Of a stretch of 64,000 nucleotides of DNA, positions 9,087 to 18,290 are shown in pieces (positions within the stretch are counted from its first letter, which is position 1; each line of letters begins with the position of its first letter). The stretch is taken from positions 2,728,001 to 2,792,000 of the forward strand of contig NZ_QUOU01000001.1 of assembly GCF_003390335.1 (NCBI RefSeq), read 5' to 3'. The notes below the pieces were generated by a model. It was given only the letters and a program-made list of their open reading frames with translations, was not told where the DNA came from and did not search any database. The position numbers and the translations under genes were made by a program. The DNA comes from Thalassotalea euphylliae. Lineage in GTDB: Bacteria > Pseudomonadota > Gammaproteobacteria > Enterobacterales > Alteromonadaceae.

Positions 9087-9716
9087 TTACTTAGACTTTA
9101 GTAAAGAAAAGCGCTTACGGCCGAGCAATAGCAGTGGTAACAAGATCAACGCAGCACTGGCAGGCGCAGGTACTTGCGCAGGATTTACGTTAACACTTGC
9201 CCCTTGCAGTGTCAGTGATGCCGGCAAGAAGGCATCTGCACTGCCAAAAGCGTCACTCAGACTCACGTTGGCCAGTGAAAAATCGACAGTACCCGCGCTT
9301 GTTAGCTCAAACTGTACTGACGCCAACACAAACTCAGTTACTGCGCCTTGTGCGCCAAACAGATCAAATGCATCTGCAAATGAAAACTCATCAATAGTCA
9401 AAGAGTTACCATTGTCTGTGACATTTTGTGATGAACCGAACAGGCCAACATTTAATAAACTGCCAAATGATACCTGCGAGTTTGCCACCGCGCTACTATC
9501 AAACGTTAAATCAACGTTGAATGCGCCTATCTCTCGTTGAATGCCGAACACTTGTTCAATGTCTGAAATCACGATATCAGCCGTCACTAAATCACCGACT
9601 TGATACGGTTGATCAGCCACTTCAACCGCTAACATCGTGGCGAAGCTAGCTTGACTATATAGCGCTAACACGCCTGCCATTAGGGTGCTTTTTAATGCTT
9701 GTTTTATTTTTTTCAT
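9087..9716 (-). CDS. Cohesin-like secreted protein with PEP-CTERM sorting signal
   Basis: This 209-residue protein has a signal peptide (MKKIKQALKSTLMAGVLALYSQASFA) and a single beta-rich domain from about 28 to 175. Its pattern (VADQPYQVGDLVTADIVISD, then FNVDLTFDSSAV and VQFELTSAGTVDFSL) resembles cohesin domains, the partners of dockerins. It ends in VPAPASAALILLPLLLLGRKR, a PEP-CTERM-like tail: a Pro-rich motif, a hydrophobic helix and a basic end. Such tails are processed by exosortase. It lies 33 bp downstream of a nuclease gene whose C-terminus looks like a dockerin, so it may anchor that enzyme at the cell surface. The cohesin call is by pattern only. Confidence 0.7.
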   Translation of the reverse strand: MKKIKQALKSTLMAGVLALYSQASFATMLAVEVADQPYQVGDLVTADIVISDIEQVFGIQREIGAFNVDLTFDSSAVANSQVSFGSLLNVGLFGSSQNVTDNGNSLTIDEFSFADAFDLFGAQGAVTEFVLASVQFELTSAGTVDFSLANVSLSDAFGSADAFLPASLTLQGASVNVNPAQVPAPASAALILLPLLLLGRKRFSLLKSK

Positions 9717-9749
9717 GATATTTCCTCTTTTTCTTGTTCTTGTTAAACG

Positions 9750-12700
9750 CTATTCGGCACGACAACGATTGCGACTACACAAACCGTACATTGCTCGTAT
9801 ATCAGAGAAGTTAACTGTGCCATCTTGATTTATATCTTGTGTTGCTAAATCAATATTGTTGGCACGAATCGCCGTTAACAGCGCTCGGATATCGTTAATA
9901 TCAACATCTTGATCGCCATCAAAATCCCCTACCAAGCTTTGCTCAGCACCGCCTAAGCGTACCGTTACAATAACAGGGTCGTGATCTGAGGCGCGAAATG
10001 CTGTTGGTGCATAGAATGACGTTTGTTGCTCAGACGTTTTAAATTCCAAGTTATAGTCAAACGCGCGTGGTTCATCAGCGTTAATGTGCCATGCTTGTAC
10101 TTGCTGAACTTGAGCAGCCAAAGAGCCTGAGGCAAGTGCGTGGTCAAGGTAGCCCATCTCACCGCCAAAGCTGTAAGTATAAGCACTTGGGCCAATCTTA
10201 GCGGCTAGCAAGTTAGTGTAACCAGAGGCGGTAATAGCATTGATTGGGTCTTCCTTGCCATAAGCGTTCAAATCACCAACGATCAAGACATCATCTTCAT
10301 CAATACCTGTTGGGTTTGTTGCCAACCAGTTAACTAGGCCGGTAGCCGCTTGAGTTCTCAGTAAGTTCCAGCAGCCTTGACCATCGTTTTGATCCTGATT
10401 CGCACCTGTTGCACTGCCACAGCCACCTTTAGATTTAAAGTGATTAACCGCGATGGTAAATCGCTCTTCGCCATTGCCACCCACGTTAGTGGCAAATGTT
10501 TGCGCTAAAGGTTGGCGGTTACGAAAATCAAATGGCGTGGTGCTAATCGTCGCGGCGTTGCCAACAGGGCTCACTTTACTTGGCTTGTAAATCATGCCGA
10601 CAGCGATAGCATCGGAGCCAATACCCGCGCCCGGTAATGCGACAAAGTCATAAGTATTGGCACCAACGCTTGCGTTCAACTCACGCACTAACTGGGCAAT
10701 AGCGGAGTTATCCCCAAAACCATCGTTTTCAATTTCCATTAAGCCAACAACATCAGCGTCGATCTGTGCCAGTGCAGCAATGATTTTACTTTGCTGACGG
10801 TCAAACTCTTGCTCGTTGTCAGCACCGCGTGGCGTTGGGAAGCCTGTGCCATCGCCATTGCCGTTAAAATAGTTAAGCACGTTAAAGCTCGCAATTTTCA
10901 GCTCGTCTGCCGCAGCGGAAATGACCTCTTCGCTGCGCGGATTAGCGGCAGTAAAGACAGGGGCTAACGTTGGCAGGAGTTGATAATTGCCAAAACTAAA
11001 GTCTAGCGTCCCCTGCAAGTTTGCAACTTTGTCACCAAGGCGAATTGGCGTGTTATAGCTCAGTGCTGGGCTCGGATAAGGCACAACATCTGGGTTTTGC
11101 GAAGACTTTTTGTCATCGACAAATAGCGTATTACGGCTATTTCGCTCAGCCAATGCTTGTGCTTGCGGACTACCCGCTGGGTAAATATTGGTTGGGTTAA
11201 ACAAGCGTCCATTGGACACTTCGAATTGACCAAAACGCGTTAGATTAAAGGTGTTTGTCACCGATAATGATTGCGGTAAGGTCACTAGCATGTTTTCCAG
11301 TGATTCAAGCTGCGCGCTTCCCGTTACCGGTAAGGTGATCTCTTGCGGTGCTATCGCTTCACCTTGACCACAATCTAATAGCTCAGCCGATAGTGATAAC
11401 TGCGTGCGATCAAAGAATTCACTGACATTACCCTGGACGCGAACCTTGTTGCCGAGTGTCGGTAGGTTCACGCGATTGTTTAAGAAAACAAATAACGCTT
11501 CAGAGCTTTGCGTATCAGCGTCGTTATCTGCTAACTCTTCTTGTAAAATAAAGCCTTGTAAATCAGGAAGTACATTAGTGACAACGGCTTCAACAATATG
11601 AGTTTGATTCACTACTGCTGAGGCATCACCAGCACCTTGAATAGCACTTATTAGCGTTGCTTGATCGCCACACTGACCAAAGTCAATCGGCTCTGGCGGC
11701 TCACCGCCATCACCACCGCCACTGCTGTTGTGACTGCCTAAGAATGTAAAGGTATTGCTGTCATACTCAAGCCATTGGTCATCAGGGTTAAAGGCATTAT
11801 CGACCACATTGTCGCCTTGCGTTACCTCTGGTTTGCGCACTAAGGTTTTATTGGCTCCCCACGATTCACGCACGCCGCGTTGACCGAAAGAATCAATCAC
11901 TTGATCTTGCTTTACTAGCTCAAAGTAATCATCACCGTTAAAGTTAATCGCGCTCTCTTGCACATCGACATAGTTTAATAAATCGCTATCGCTGGAGATT
12001 TGCGAACCGCCGATAACAATAACATCACCAGCGAGCACCTCTCCTGACAAATTCGCCACCGATGTCGGTTGGCTGCTGCCATTTGAATAGAGCTTAAACT
12101 GATAACCTGATAGCGAAATTGCATCGTCGGTAGGGTTGTAAATTTCTACCGCCTTATTGAAACCGCTGCCTTCAACGTACTCGGAGAAGAACAAATCGGG
12201 ACCAACCGGCATAGGATCGATAGGATCTGGCTCTTCACCACCGCCACTTTGCTCACCAGCGACAACGCTGACATCATCAATACGCGTATATTCAGAGCCA
12301 GAGCTGTTTGCCATCACAACTTTAAGTTGTAGGGTGTTGGCGCTAGGTACAGCCACTGAAACCGTGACCGCACTAAAGTCGTCAATTAACGTGTGCTCGC
12401 TGTTACCTTGTTCTTGCCAATTATCAACGCGAACGAAGTCACCGCCATCGAGTGAATAAAAAATATCAACATAATCAGAAGGTTCGTGAGTTCCCGATTC
12501 ACTTACCTTCAATGAAAACGAGACGTTGGTGAGATCACTAATACTGATCTGCTCAGACATCCATGCTGAATCACCGCCTATGTCTCTACCTTCAAACTGT
12601 TGATTAGTCACTTTGAACCAATCAAACTCATTCTCCAAATTGGCATTACTAACGTCAATTGACCACTTGGTTACATTCTCCATGTCAATTGTGTTAAACA

Positions 12701-12869
12701 ATGCGCCTTTGTTATTAAGCGCAGTATCATTAAAATTTTCCAACCAAACTTCTTGCTGCTCAGCAGATACTGCAGTTGCTAAACTCATTGGAAAAGCTGC
12801 TAAAAATACCTTTTGTAAAGGGCTAAGCCGCATACCCTTCGAAAACTTCTTATCATTATTATCTTTCAT
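9750..12869 (-). CDS. Extracellular nuclease (ExeM/NucH type) with lamin-tail domain and C-terminal dockerin
   Basis: This 1039-residue secreted protein has a signal peptide ending near residue 37 (AVSA). Next come an N-terminal jelly-roll-like region (about 40-205) and a lamin-tail domain (about 222-340, LFFSEYVEGSGFNKAVEIYN). An OB-like region follows (about 400-520). The endonuclease/exonuclease/phosphatase domain (about 655-960) has IASFNVLNYF, GLMEIENDG, VGDLNAYGKEDP and the final SDHDPVIV, the metal and catalytic residues of the DNase I fold. The last 60 residues hold two calcium-loop repeats (DFDGDQDVDINDI and DINQDGTVNFSDI), a type I dockerin pattern, where relatives carry a membrane-sorting tail. 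Likely role: degrading extracellular DNA for nutrients or biofilm turnover. The downstream cohesin-like gene suggests surface docking. Confidence 0.87.
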   Translation of the reverse strand: MKDNNDKKFSKGMRLSPLQKVFLAAFPMSLATAVSAEQQEVWLENFNDTALNNKGALFNTIDMENVTKWSIDVSNANLENEFDWFKVTNQQFEGRDIGGDSAWMSEQISISDLTNVSFSLKVSESGTHEPSDYVDIFYSLDGGDFVRVDNWQEQGNSEHTLIDDFSAVTVSVAVPSANTLQLKVVMANSSGSEYTRIDDVSVVAGEQSGGGEEPDPIDPMPVGPDLFFSEYVEGSGFNKAVEIYNPTDDAISLSGYQFKLYSNGSSQPTSVANLSGEVLAGDVIVIGGSQISSDSDLLNYVDVQESAINFNGDDYFELVKQDQVIDSFGQRGVRESWGANKTLVRKPEVTQGDNVVDNAFNPDDQWLEYDSNTFTFLGSHNSSGGGDGGEPPEPIDFGQCGDQATLISAIQGAGDASAVVNQTHIVEAVVTNVLPDLQGFILQEELADNDADTQSSEALFVFLNNRVNLPTLGNKVRVQGNVSEFFDRTQLSLSAELLDCGQGEAIAPQEITLPVTGSAQLESLENMLVTLPQSLSVTNTFNLTRFGQFEVSNGRLFNPTNIYPAGSPQAQALAERNSRNTLFVDDKKSSQNPDVVPYPSPALSYNTPIRLGDKVANLQGTLDFSFGNYQLLPTLAPVFTAANPRSEEVISAAADELKIASFNVLNYFNGNGDGTGFPTPRGADNEQEFDRQQSKIIAALAQIDADVVGLMEIENDGFGDNSAIAQLVRELNASVGANTYDFVALPGAGIGSDAIAVGMIYKPSKVSPVGNAATISTTPFDFRNRQPLAQTFATNVGGNGEERFTIAVNHFKSKGGCGSATGANQDQNDGQGCWNLLRTQAATGLVNWLATNPTGIDEDDVLIVGDLNAYGKEDPINAITASGYTNLLAAKIGPSAYTYSFGGEMGYLDHALASGSLAAQVQQVQAWHINADEPRAFDYNLEFKTSEQQTSFYAPTAFRASDHDPVIVTVRLGGAEQSLVGDFDGDQDVDINDIRALLTAIRANNIDLATQDINQDGTVNFSDIRAMYGLCSRNRCRAE

Positions 12870-13465
12870 ATTTTCCTCGGAAACTCTTGGATGTTATCGG
12901 ATGTAAAAATTTGACCTCACTAAATACGGTCAAATTTTGACCCTCAAGTGTTAAATTAATGTTAAAGAAAGATTAAATAAAGGAATTTTATAACCATATG
13001 GTTAAAATTTTTTCAGTTGTAAACGAACATTTATTAAGCAGAGCTAAATAAGTAGTTCAAAATACTCACTTTACAACATAAATAAGGCCATGATATTTAA
13101 AGAAAAAACACATATTAACAGTACAAAAACCTTATTCATTGACCTCGCTCAAAAAGCCAAACGCCGAAAACTGCGACAGTATATTGCAGATGTGTGATGT
13201 TTGCCGCCTAGTTTTCGTTTTGGCTGTACATTAACTTTGATTAGAAATTTTGGTGTACATAGTTACGGCAAACATAGCTTTAAGGCAAAGAGTTCGCACT
13301 TTTTCCGACAGCCAATTGACCAAAAGGCCAAGATCTTGCGAAGCATATAGGCAAACACAGCATAAAGGTAAACAACAGCATAGGCGGTAAACGGGCGAGC
13401 AAAACCGCGTTAATGGCAGTGTTCGCTGATTATTAGCCTGCAATATCAGTAAATTGAGGCGAGCT
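12870..13465. other. Largely gene-free stretch between divergent genes
   Basis: The left part is AT-rich and should carry the promoter of the nuclease operon. One short open frame at 13090-13197 is listed separately with low confidence. Open frames on the minus strand near 13231-13443 give a cysteine-rich nonsense-like translation and are not supported. A GAGGCGAG ribosome site ends the stretch, just before the ATG at 13466. Confidence 0.55.
13090..13197 (+). CDS. Possible 35-residue protein
   Basis: A short frame starts at ATG 13090 and ends with TGA. Its translation is basic and helix-like (begins MIFKEKTHINSTKTLFIDLA, ends KRRKLRQYIADV), more protein-like than the surrounding frames. An AAGG lies just upstream of the ATG. 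I recognise no family and it may be chance. Confidence 0.22.
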   Translation: MIFKEKTHINSTKTLFIDLAQKAKRRKLRQYIADV

Positions 13466-14521
13466 ATGACAATTGACTACAGTAAAATCGATTATTATCA
13501 AAACTTAGCAGCAGACGATGTACCAGCAACCCCCCTCGCGTGGCTGCAATCGCTATCCTCGGCCAGTGTGATTGACTTTGTCGGCCATGAAAAACACCCT
13601 TGGCGTGTCGTTACCACCTTACTTCACGGCAACTCACCTTCCGGCTTAATTGCGATACACCGCTTAATTAAAGCCAATGCGTTTGCCAAATTGAAAGTGA
13701 ATATTCGTATCCTGATCGCATCAGTAGAAGCTGCGCAGCAAAAGCCCTTTTTTGGCAACCAAACATTGCCAAATGGGACTAATTTAGATCGCTGTTTCGG
13801 CTCAACTAGCCTCAGCCACTATTATTTACGTGCGCAATTATTGGCAAGTAGCATTCGACAAGTGAAACCAGAAGCCATCGTCGATGTGCAAAACAGCCAA
13901 ACAACAAGCAAACCATTTGCCATGAGCATTAAACAAAGCCATGACCACCTTGCGCTATCTTCGTTGTTTTGCCAGACGTTAATTGTCTCTAATCTCAAAC
14001 TGGGCGCTATTTTTGAGCAGGCATTTAACTGCCCGATCATTTCTGTGCAGTGTGGTGATGGGCAAGAGCAGCAAAGCCACCAATTGACCGAAAACGGACT
14101 GATGGCCTTTATCGAACAAAAAGATCTCACGTTACGCGAATTGCCCGTCGAAATAGATGTCATACATGACCCCAAACTTATCAGCCTTGCACCAGATACC
14201 AGCTTAAACTGGCAGACATCGCCAAGTGAAACCGATATCACCTTAACCGACATCACGTTAAATGATAGTCTCACCAAACACAGCTTTTCGGTGTTCAAGC
14301 AACTGACACCAATTGGTTGGACAAACAAACAAAAGCCCAAGCTGTTAATTCGTAATCAAACCAATGATGAACAATTGTCTAACTATATTACCGTCGACAG
14401 TGGCCAGATTTTTTGCCAACCAGGGACCTTTGTTTTTGCGGTCAATTCGCCGATGTCTGTTTCTGCCAATGACACCTTGTTTTACATCGCCCGAGAGGAA
14501 GTCAAACTGCGAAGAAAGTAG
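13466..14521 (+). CDS. Succinylglutamate desuccinylase/aspartoacylase-like protein, active site altered
   Basis: The 351-residue protein follows the layout of the zinc-dependent aspartoacylase/AstE family: TLLHGNSPSGLIAIHRLI near residue 50, an N/R-containing segment ASVEAAQQ...TNLDRCF near 100, and DVQNSQTT near 140. In active relatives these read HGNE, DLNR and DLHxT. Here the zinc-ligand Glu is Ser, DLNR is altered, and the DLH histidine is Gln, so hydrolysis of the usual kind is unlikely. The C-terminal half (beta-rich, residues about 230-345) remains. I place the start at ATG 13466, just after GAGGCGAG, rather than at the TTG four codons earlier. Function is unclear; it may be a repurposed paralogue. 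Confidence 0.65.
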   Translation: MTIDYSKIDYYQNLAADDVPATPLAWLQSLSSASVIDFVGHEKHPWRVVTTLLHGNSPSGLIAIHRLIKANAFAKLKVNIRILIASVEAAQQKPFFGNQTLPNGTNLDRCFGSTSLSHYYLRAQLLASSIRQVKPEAIVDVQNSQTTSKPFAMSIKQSHDHLALSSLFCQTLIVSNLKLGAIFEQAFNCPIISVQCGDGQEQQSHQLTENGLMAFIEQKDLTLRELPVEIDVIHDPKLISLAPDTSLNWQTSPSETDITLTDITLNDSLTKHSFSVFKQLTPIGWTNKQKPKLLIRNQTNDEQLSNYITVDSGQIFCQPGTFVFAVNSPMSVSANDTLFYIAREEVKLRRK

Positions 14522-14614
14522 CTAAAAGATAACTAAATGAATGAGTTGATTTCATGTGTGGTTAATGATCAATTATTACTAACAAAGCAACTAGAACGCT
14601 ATTTCAAGGAAGGA

Positions 14615-14791
14615 ATGATGCGAATGTATGTGTTGTTAACAACATGGCTGCTTATCTTAGTGACTGTCACCGCAGCTCAATTTCCCAAAGATATTCATTA
14701 CCAAATGCTGGCGACGTCTGTCGCTAATAAAGCTGAAATTAGAGAGTTTTTTCGTTCTCCTGCCCTCACTGTTTTCGCCAAGAGCTATTGA
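14615..14791 (+). CDS. Small protein with N-terminal signal or anchor segment
   Basis: An AAGGAAGG ribosome site precedes ATG 14615 at good spacing. The 58-residue product begins MMRMYVLLTTWLLILVTVTA, a likely signal peptide or membrane anchor, then a short hydrophilic part (AQFPKDIHYQMLAT...). The frame is open further upstream to 14537, but that extension would bury the hydrophobic start. It follows the aspartoacylase-like gene at about 95 bp. I recognise no family. Confidence 0.4.
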   Translation: MMRMYVLLTTWLLILVTVTAAQFPKDIHYQMLATSVANKAEIREFFRSPALTVFAKSY

Positions 14792-14888
14792 TGAGCGACC
14801 TAGCATCGTCATTGCCAGACAGCGTTAAGTTCGAAAAGAATGTGGGTCTCGAAATCTTGACTAACAATAATGTCTAGCGCGTCTACGG

Positions 14889-16529
14889 CTAATGCATTGA
14901 CGCTTGCCATTGCGCTTTGAGCTTATTGACCGCTTCAAGTGAACTACCGCTAAAATGGTGATCGTTGAGAATGTTAAAGCCTTGCTCGGCAAGTGTTTCA
15001 TGCTCACTGGTAAAGTGCGCTTCGCGTTTAATCGTTATGAGTACTTTGATTAGGTTCATCGCTAACTTAGTATTTTTCGGCGATAACTGTAACGCTTGAA
15101 CAAGCGATGCCAATGCCGGCTCCAATCGCTTCTTTTGAAAATGTTCAACGGCCATTTCATGCAACTGACGAGCGGTAAAAAAGATTGCTTGTCGCTCATC
15201 CATTTCTTGTTCAATGTACTTAGTCACCACTTGACTGGTTAAGCTCTCACCAGCTATTTGATTGCCAATCGCTTGTAAAATTTTTAGCGCTTCTTCGCGC
15301 ATGCCAAGCTCGTGGAAGACCTTTACCTTGTCCAAATTGTCTTCAATATCCGTGCTGGTGCGCAGCGACAAGTGAGTTTCCACTATACGAGTTGCTCGCT
15401 CTACCTGCTTGCGCACGTTGCAAATTCTCGCTTGCGCGACCAAAATCTCTTCGCGGAATGACTCGCCTTCACCGCCAGTTTCGAGCGCTTTAAGATACCG
15501 CTCTGCTTCTGCCAACACTTTATCACCATTGCTATCAGCCAGTGTATTGGCCAGGTCGATCCCCGCACGCACCACGTTTAACAATAACCTTGGCGAGTCG
15601 TGAACCGAATTTTTTGCGTGTGTGGCAATCGCTTTAGTCGCTTGGTACTGACCTAAGTGATCATGATTAAGCCGTGCTAAGTCCCAGAATTTTTTATTGC
15701 GTTCAATATTACGCGGCGCTAATTCACGTGCCCGTTTAATTTCTTGGTAAGCCTGTGCGTAGTTTTCTTGCTCAATGTAATACTGCGCCAACATATCATG
15801 AGTAGCAAAGCGCGTATCTGGCTTGTCGACTAGCTCTGCGAGCAGGGTGTGAATTTCATCAATTCGCCCCTGTTTTAACAGGGCTTGCACATAACCTAAA
15901 TGGACCCAAGAATACTGATACTGAGTTAAAAGATCTTTGAAAAAACGCTCTGCCTCAACAAACTCTCGAAGGCTTAAATAGGCCTCACCTTTCATGCGCA
16001 GCATATTGGGAAAATACTTTTGTAAGCTGGAATCTAGTAGGAAGCGATCAGCATAATAAATCGCTTTGGCAAAGTTTTTGTGATCAACCGCTTGGTAAAT
16101 ACTGAATAATTTTCGTTTTATTTGCAGCGCATAAGTTAAACGCTTTTTCACATTGCTTGGCGATAACGGTTTGACCCAAAAGTCATCCGGTTGCAATTCA
16201 ACGATAGAGTTAACCAGTGTTTCGCTCGTTTCAGCACTCAAAAATATCAGGACAGTACTCTTCTTAACAAAACCCCTAAATTTGAGCTCTTCCAGCAAGT
16301 GAAAGCCATCTTTATCGCTTTGCACATTGAATGAACATATCACTATGTGAAAGTGCATTTGTTCACAAAGGCGCAATCCGTAATACGCATTTTGCGCACA
16401 CTTAATTTCTCTGATGCCAAGCCCTCTAAGCGCATCAGTCAATACACCATGAACTAACGTATTATCGTCAATAATAAGCACATTGAGTTGTTCAAAGTGT
16501 TCAAGTGCATTTTTTAACTCTTTATCCAA
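14889..16529 (-). CDS. Receiver-domain protein with TPR repeats
   Basis: The first about 125 residues of this 546-residue protein form a CheY-like receiver domain: the acidic pair in VLIIDDNTLVHGVL, the Thr/Ser position in LIFLSAETSE and the conserved Lys in DFWVKPLSP. The usual phospho-acceptor Asp at the end of strand 3 is missing: the stretch reads IVICSFNVQSDKDGF. The rest is helical and repeat-like (residues about 140-540), with TPR-type pairs such as YLSLREFVEAERFFKDLL, YIEQENYAQAYQEIKRARELAP and HFQKKRLEPALASLVQALQLSP. No DNA-binding or enzymatic output domain is seen, so it probably works by protein contacts. It stands beside a chemoreceptor gene, divergently arranged. Confidence 0.82.
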   Translation of the reverse strand: MDKELKNALEHFEQLNVLIIDDNTLVHGVLTDALRGLGIREIKCAQNAYYGLRLCEQMHFHIVICSFNVQSDKDGFHLLEELKFRGFVKKSTVLIFLSAETSETLVNSIVELQPDDFWVKPLSPSNVKKRLTYALQIKRKLFSIYQAVDHKNFAKAIYYADRFLLDSSLQKYFPNMLRMKGEAYLSLREFVEAERFFKDLLTQYQYSWVHLGYVQALLKQGRIDEIHTLLAELVDKPDTRFATHDMLAQYYIEQENYAQAYQEIKRARELAPRNIERNKKFWDLARLNHDHLGQYQATKAIATHAKNSVHDSPRLLLNVVRAGIDLANTLADSNGDKVLAEAERYLKALETGGEGESFREEILVAQARICNVRKQVERATRIVETHLSLRTSTDIEDNLDKVKVFHELGMREEALKILQAIGNQIAGESLTSQVVTKYIEQEMDERQAIFFTARQLHEMAVEHFQKKRLEPALASLVQALQLSPKNTKLAMNLIKVLITIKREAHFTSEHETLAEQGFNILNDHHFSGSSLEAVNKLKAQWQASMH

Positions 16530-16784
16530 AATTACGGCTCGTTTGAATGACTATTTATTTAAGGAAAATATTTACAGCGCCACTATAATAACAAACTCCC
16601 TAAACACTTGCTGATTAACATCAAATTTATATTGCATTTAACACCTAACCTACATAGAATTCACGCCTTTTTACAACTGTCTATTATTTGAGCTAACAAC
16701 AACGTTAAGTTCGGTTAGTGGTAGTGATTGCCCAGTGAAGGGCCTATTATAAATACAGGAATCACTCCAAAAGTGGGGGATCCT

Positions 16785-18248
16785 ATGAATAACATACATA
16801 AACTATTTAGCTATCTCGTTGTAGCATTATTTATCGAGAGCGTCATACTTGGATTTGTATATCAATCTTTTGTATCAGCGTTTTTAATAGGTTTACCAGC
16901 AATGCTAGTGCCACTGTATTTCCTAAACAGTGCGCCTAATTCAGCATTAACACGCCATGTTTGCGCACTTGGCGTAATGATCTTCGCAGCCTTACACATT
17001 CACCAAACCTATGGCTTAATTGAAGTACATTTTGAAATTTTTATTTTGATGGCCTTCCTGATCGTTTTCCAAGATTGGCGAATTTTCGTCACAGCGATTG
17101 GCTGCGTCGCTATTCATCATTTGGCGTTTTATTTTATGCAGTCAAGTAATGCTGGCGTGTATATTTTTGATGAGGACAGACTTGCTTTCACTACTGTGCT
17201 TATCCATGCGGTATATGCAATTACAGAGGCCTTTATTGCCGGCTATATGGCAAAATCAATGGCTCAAGCAAGTGCCACTGGCCATGAACTTTGTGATGTT
17301 ACCGAAAAGCTTACGGCTGACGAACAAGCTATCGATTTATCAATGCATACCAGTGGCAATAACAAAACCTTGGCAAGCTTTAACGGCTTGTTAAAACTAA
17401 TTTCACAATTGATCAGCCACGCCCAGATGCAAGTGATGGAGCTAACGCAGAATGCCAGCAATTTGGTAAACGCCAAAAAAGAATTAGAACAATCATCACA
17501 GCAACGCCAGCAAGAAACCGAGATGATCGCCACTGCCGCTGAAGAAATGGCCGTTACCGTACAATCAATTGCCCAAGAGAGTAACCAACTCAGCGATCAA
17601 ATGCAGTCAGCGAATGCCAGTACACAATCAACGAACGACGATATTTCCGGCATCAACCAGCAAACGGAAGCGTTAACCACGGCTTTGCACGAAACCAATG
17701 AGCATGTTGTTGAACTGGCAAACTCAACGGAAGCGATTGCAACGGTATTATCAGAAATTACGGGCATTGCTGATCAAACCAACCTATTAGCCCTTAACGC
17801 CGCGATTGAAGCGGCACGTGCTGGTGAACAAGGCCGTGGTTTCGCGGTAGTTGCTGATGAGGTGCGCGCCTTGGCTAATCGCACCAAAGAAAGTACTGAT
17901 AAAATCAGTGAAACACTGACCTTACTGAAAGGCTATTCACAGTCAACCACTGACGCGATGGCATCGAGTATAGATATCGTCCAGTCAGTGATTGATAAAA
18001 CCCACACTGCGCGTGATCAAATCGCGGAAGTTGCCAATATGGTTGAACAAGCCAGTGCAATATCAATGAGTGTTGCTGCTGCCGTTGAAGAGCAATCATC
18101 AACAACTGATGGCATCGCACAAAGCGCTGAAACCCTGCGTGCAACCGCACAGCAAGATCAGGAAAAAATTCTGCTATTGGCGAACGAAGCGCTATCGGTT
18201 GATCATGTGGCTAAGTCACTCGCTGACTGTATCACGCGTTTTAAGTAG
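16785..18248 (+). CDS. Methyl-accepting chemotaxis protein with six-helix membrane sensor
   Basis: The start is ATG 16785, preceded by GTGGGGGAT. Residues about 5-165 make roughly six membrane helices with short loops and conserved polar sites (AALHIHQTYGLIEVHFEIF, FQDWRIF, VAIHHLAFYF). The several histidines could bind a metal, haem or ligand. No periplasmic sensor domain is present. After a coiled-coil linker the signalling domain carries the tip DQTNLLALNAAIEAARAGEQ near residue 345. The product is 487 residues. It probably senses membrane potential, redox or a hydrophobic signal and feeds CheA; this is an inference. The small DUF6436-like gene follows 42 bp later. Confidence 0.9.
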   Translation: MNNIHKLFSYLVVALFIESVILGFVYQSFVSAFLIGLPAMLVPLYFLNSAPNSALTRHVCALGVMIFAALHIHQTYGLIEVHFEIFILMAFLIVFQDWRIFVTAIGCVAIHHLAFYFMQSSNAGVYIFDEDRLAFTTVLIHAVYAITEAFIAGYMAKSMAQASATGHELCDVTEKLTADEQAIDLSMHTSGNNKTLASFNGLLKLISQLISHAQMQVMELTQNASNLVNAKKELEQSSQQRQQETEMIATAAEEMAVTVQSIAQESNQLSDQMQSANASTQSTNDDISGINQQTEALTTALHETNEHVVELANSTEAIATVLSEITGIADQTNLLALNAAIEAARAGEQGRGFAVVADEVRALANRTKESTDKISETLTLLKGYSQSTTDAMASSIDIVQSVIDKTHTARDQIAEVANMVEQASAISMSVAAAVEEQSSTTDGIAQSAETLRATAQQDQEKILLLANEALSVDHVAKSLADCITRFK

Positions 18249-18290
18249 CCGTTTGAGTAAAGCGCTGCTTAATTAGTGCGATTAGCAAAG

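Noticed and set aside
13231..13443. 70-codon minus-strand frame rich in Cys
   Set aside because: No ribosome site, odd composition, no family resemblance.
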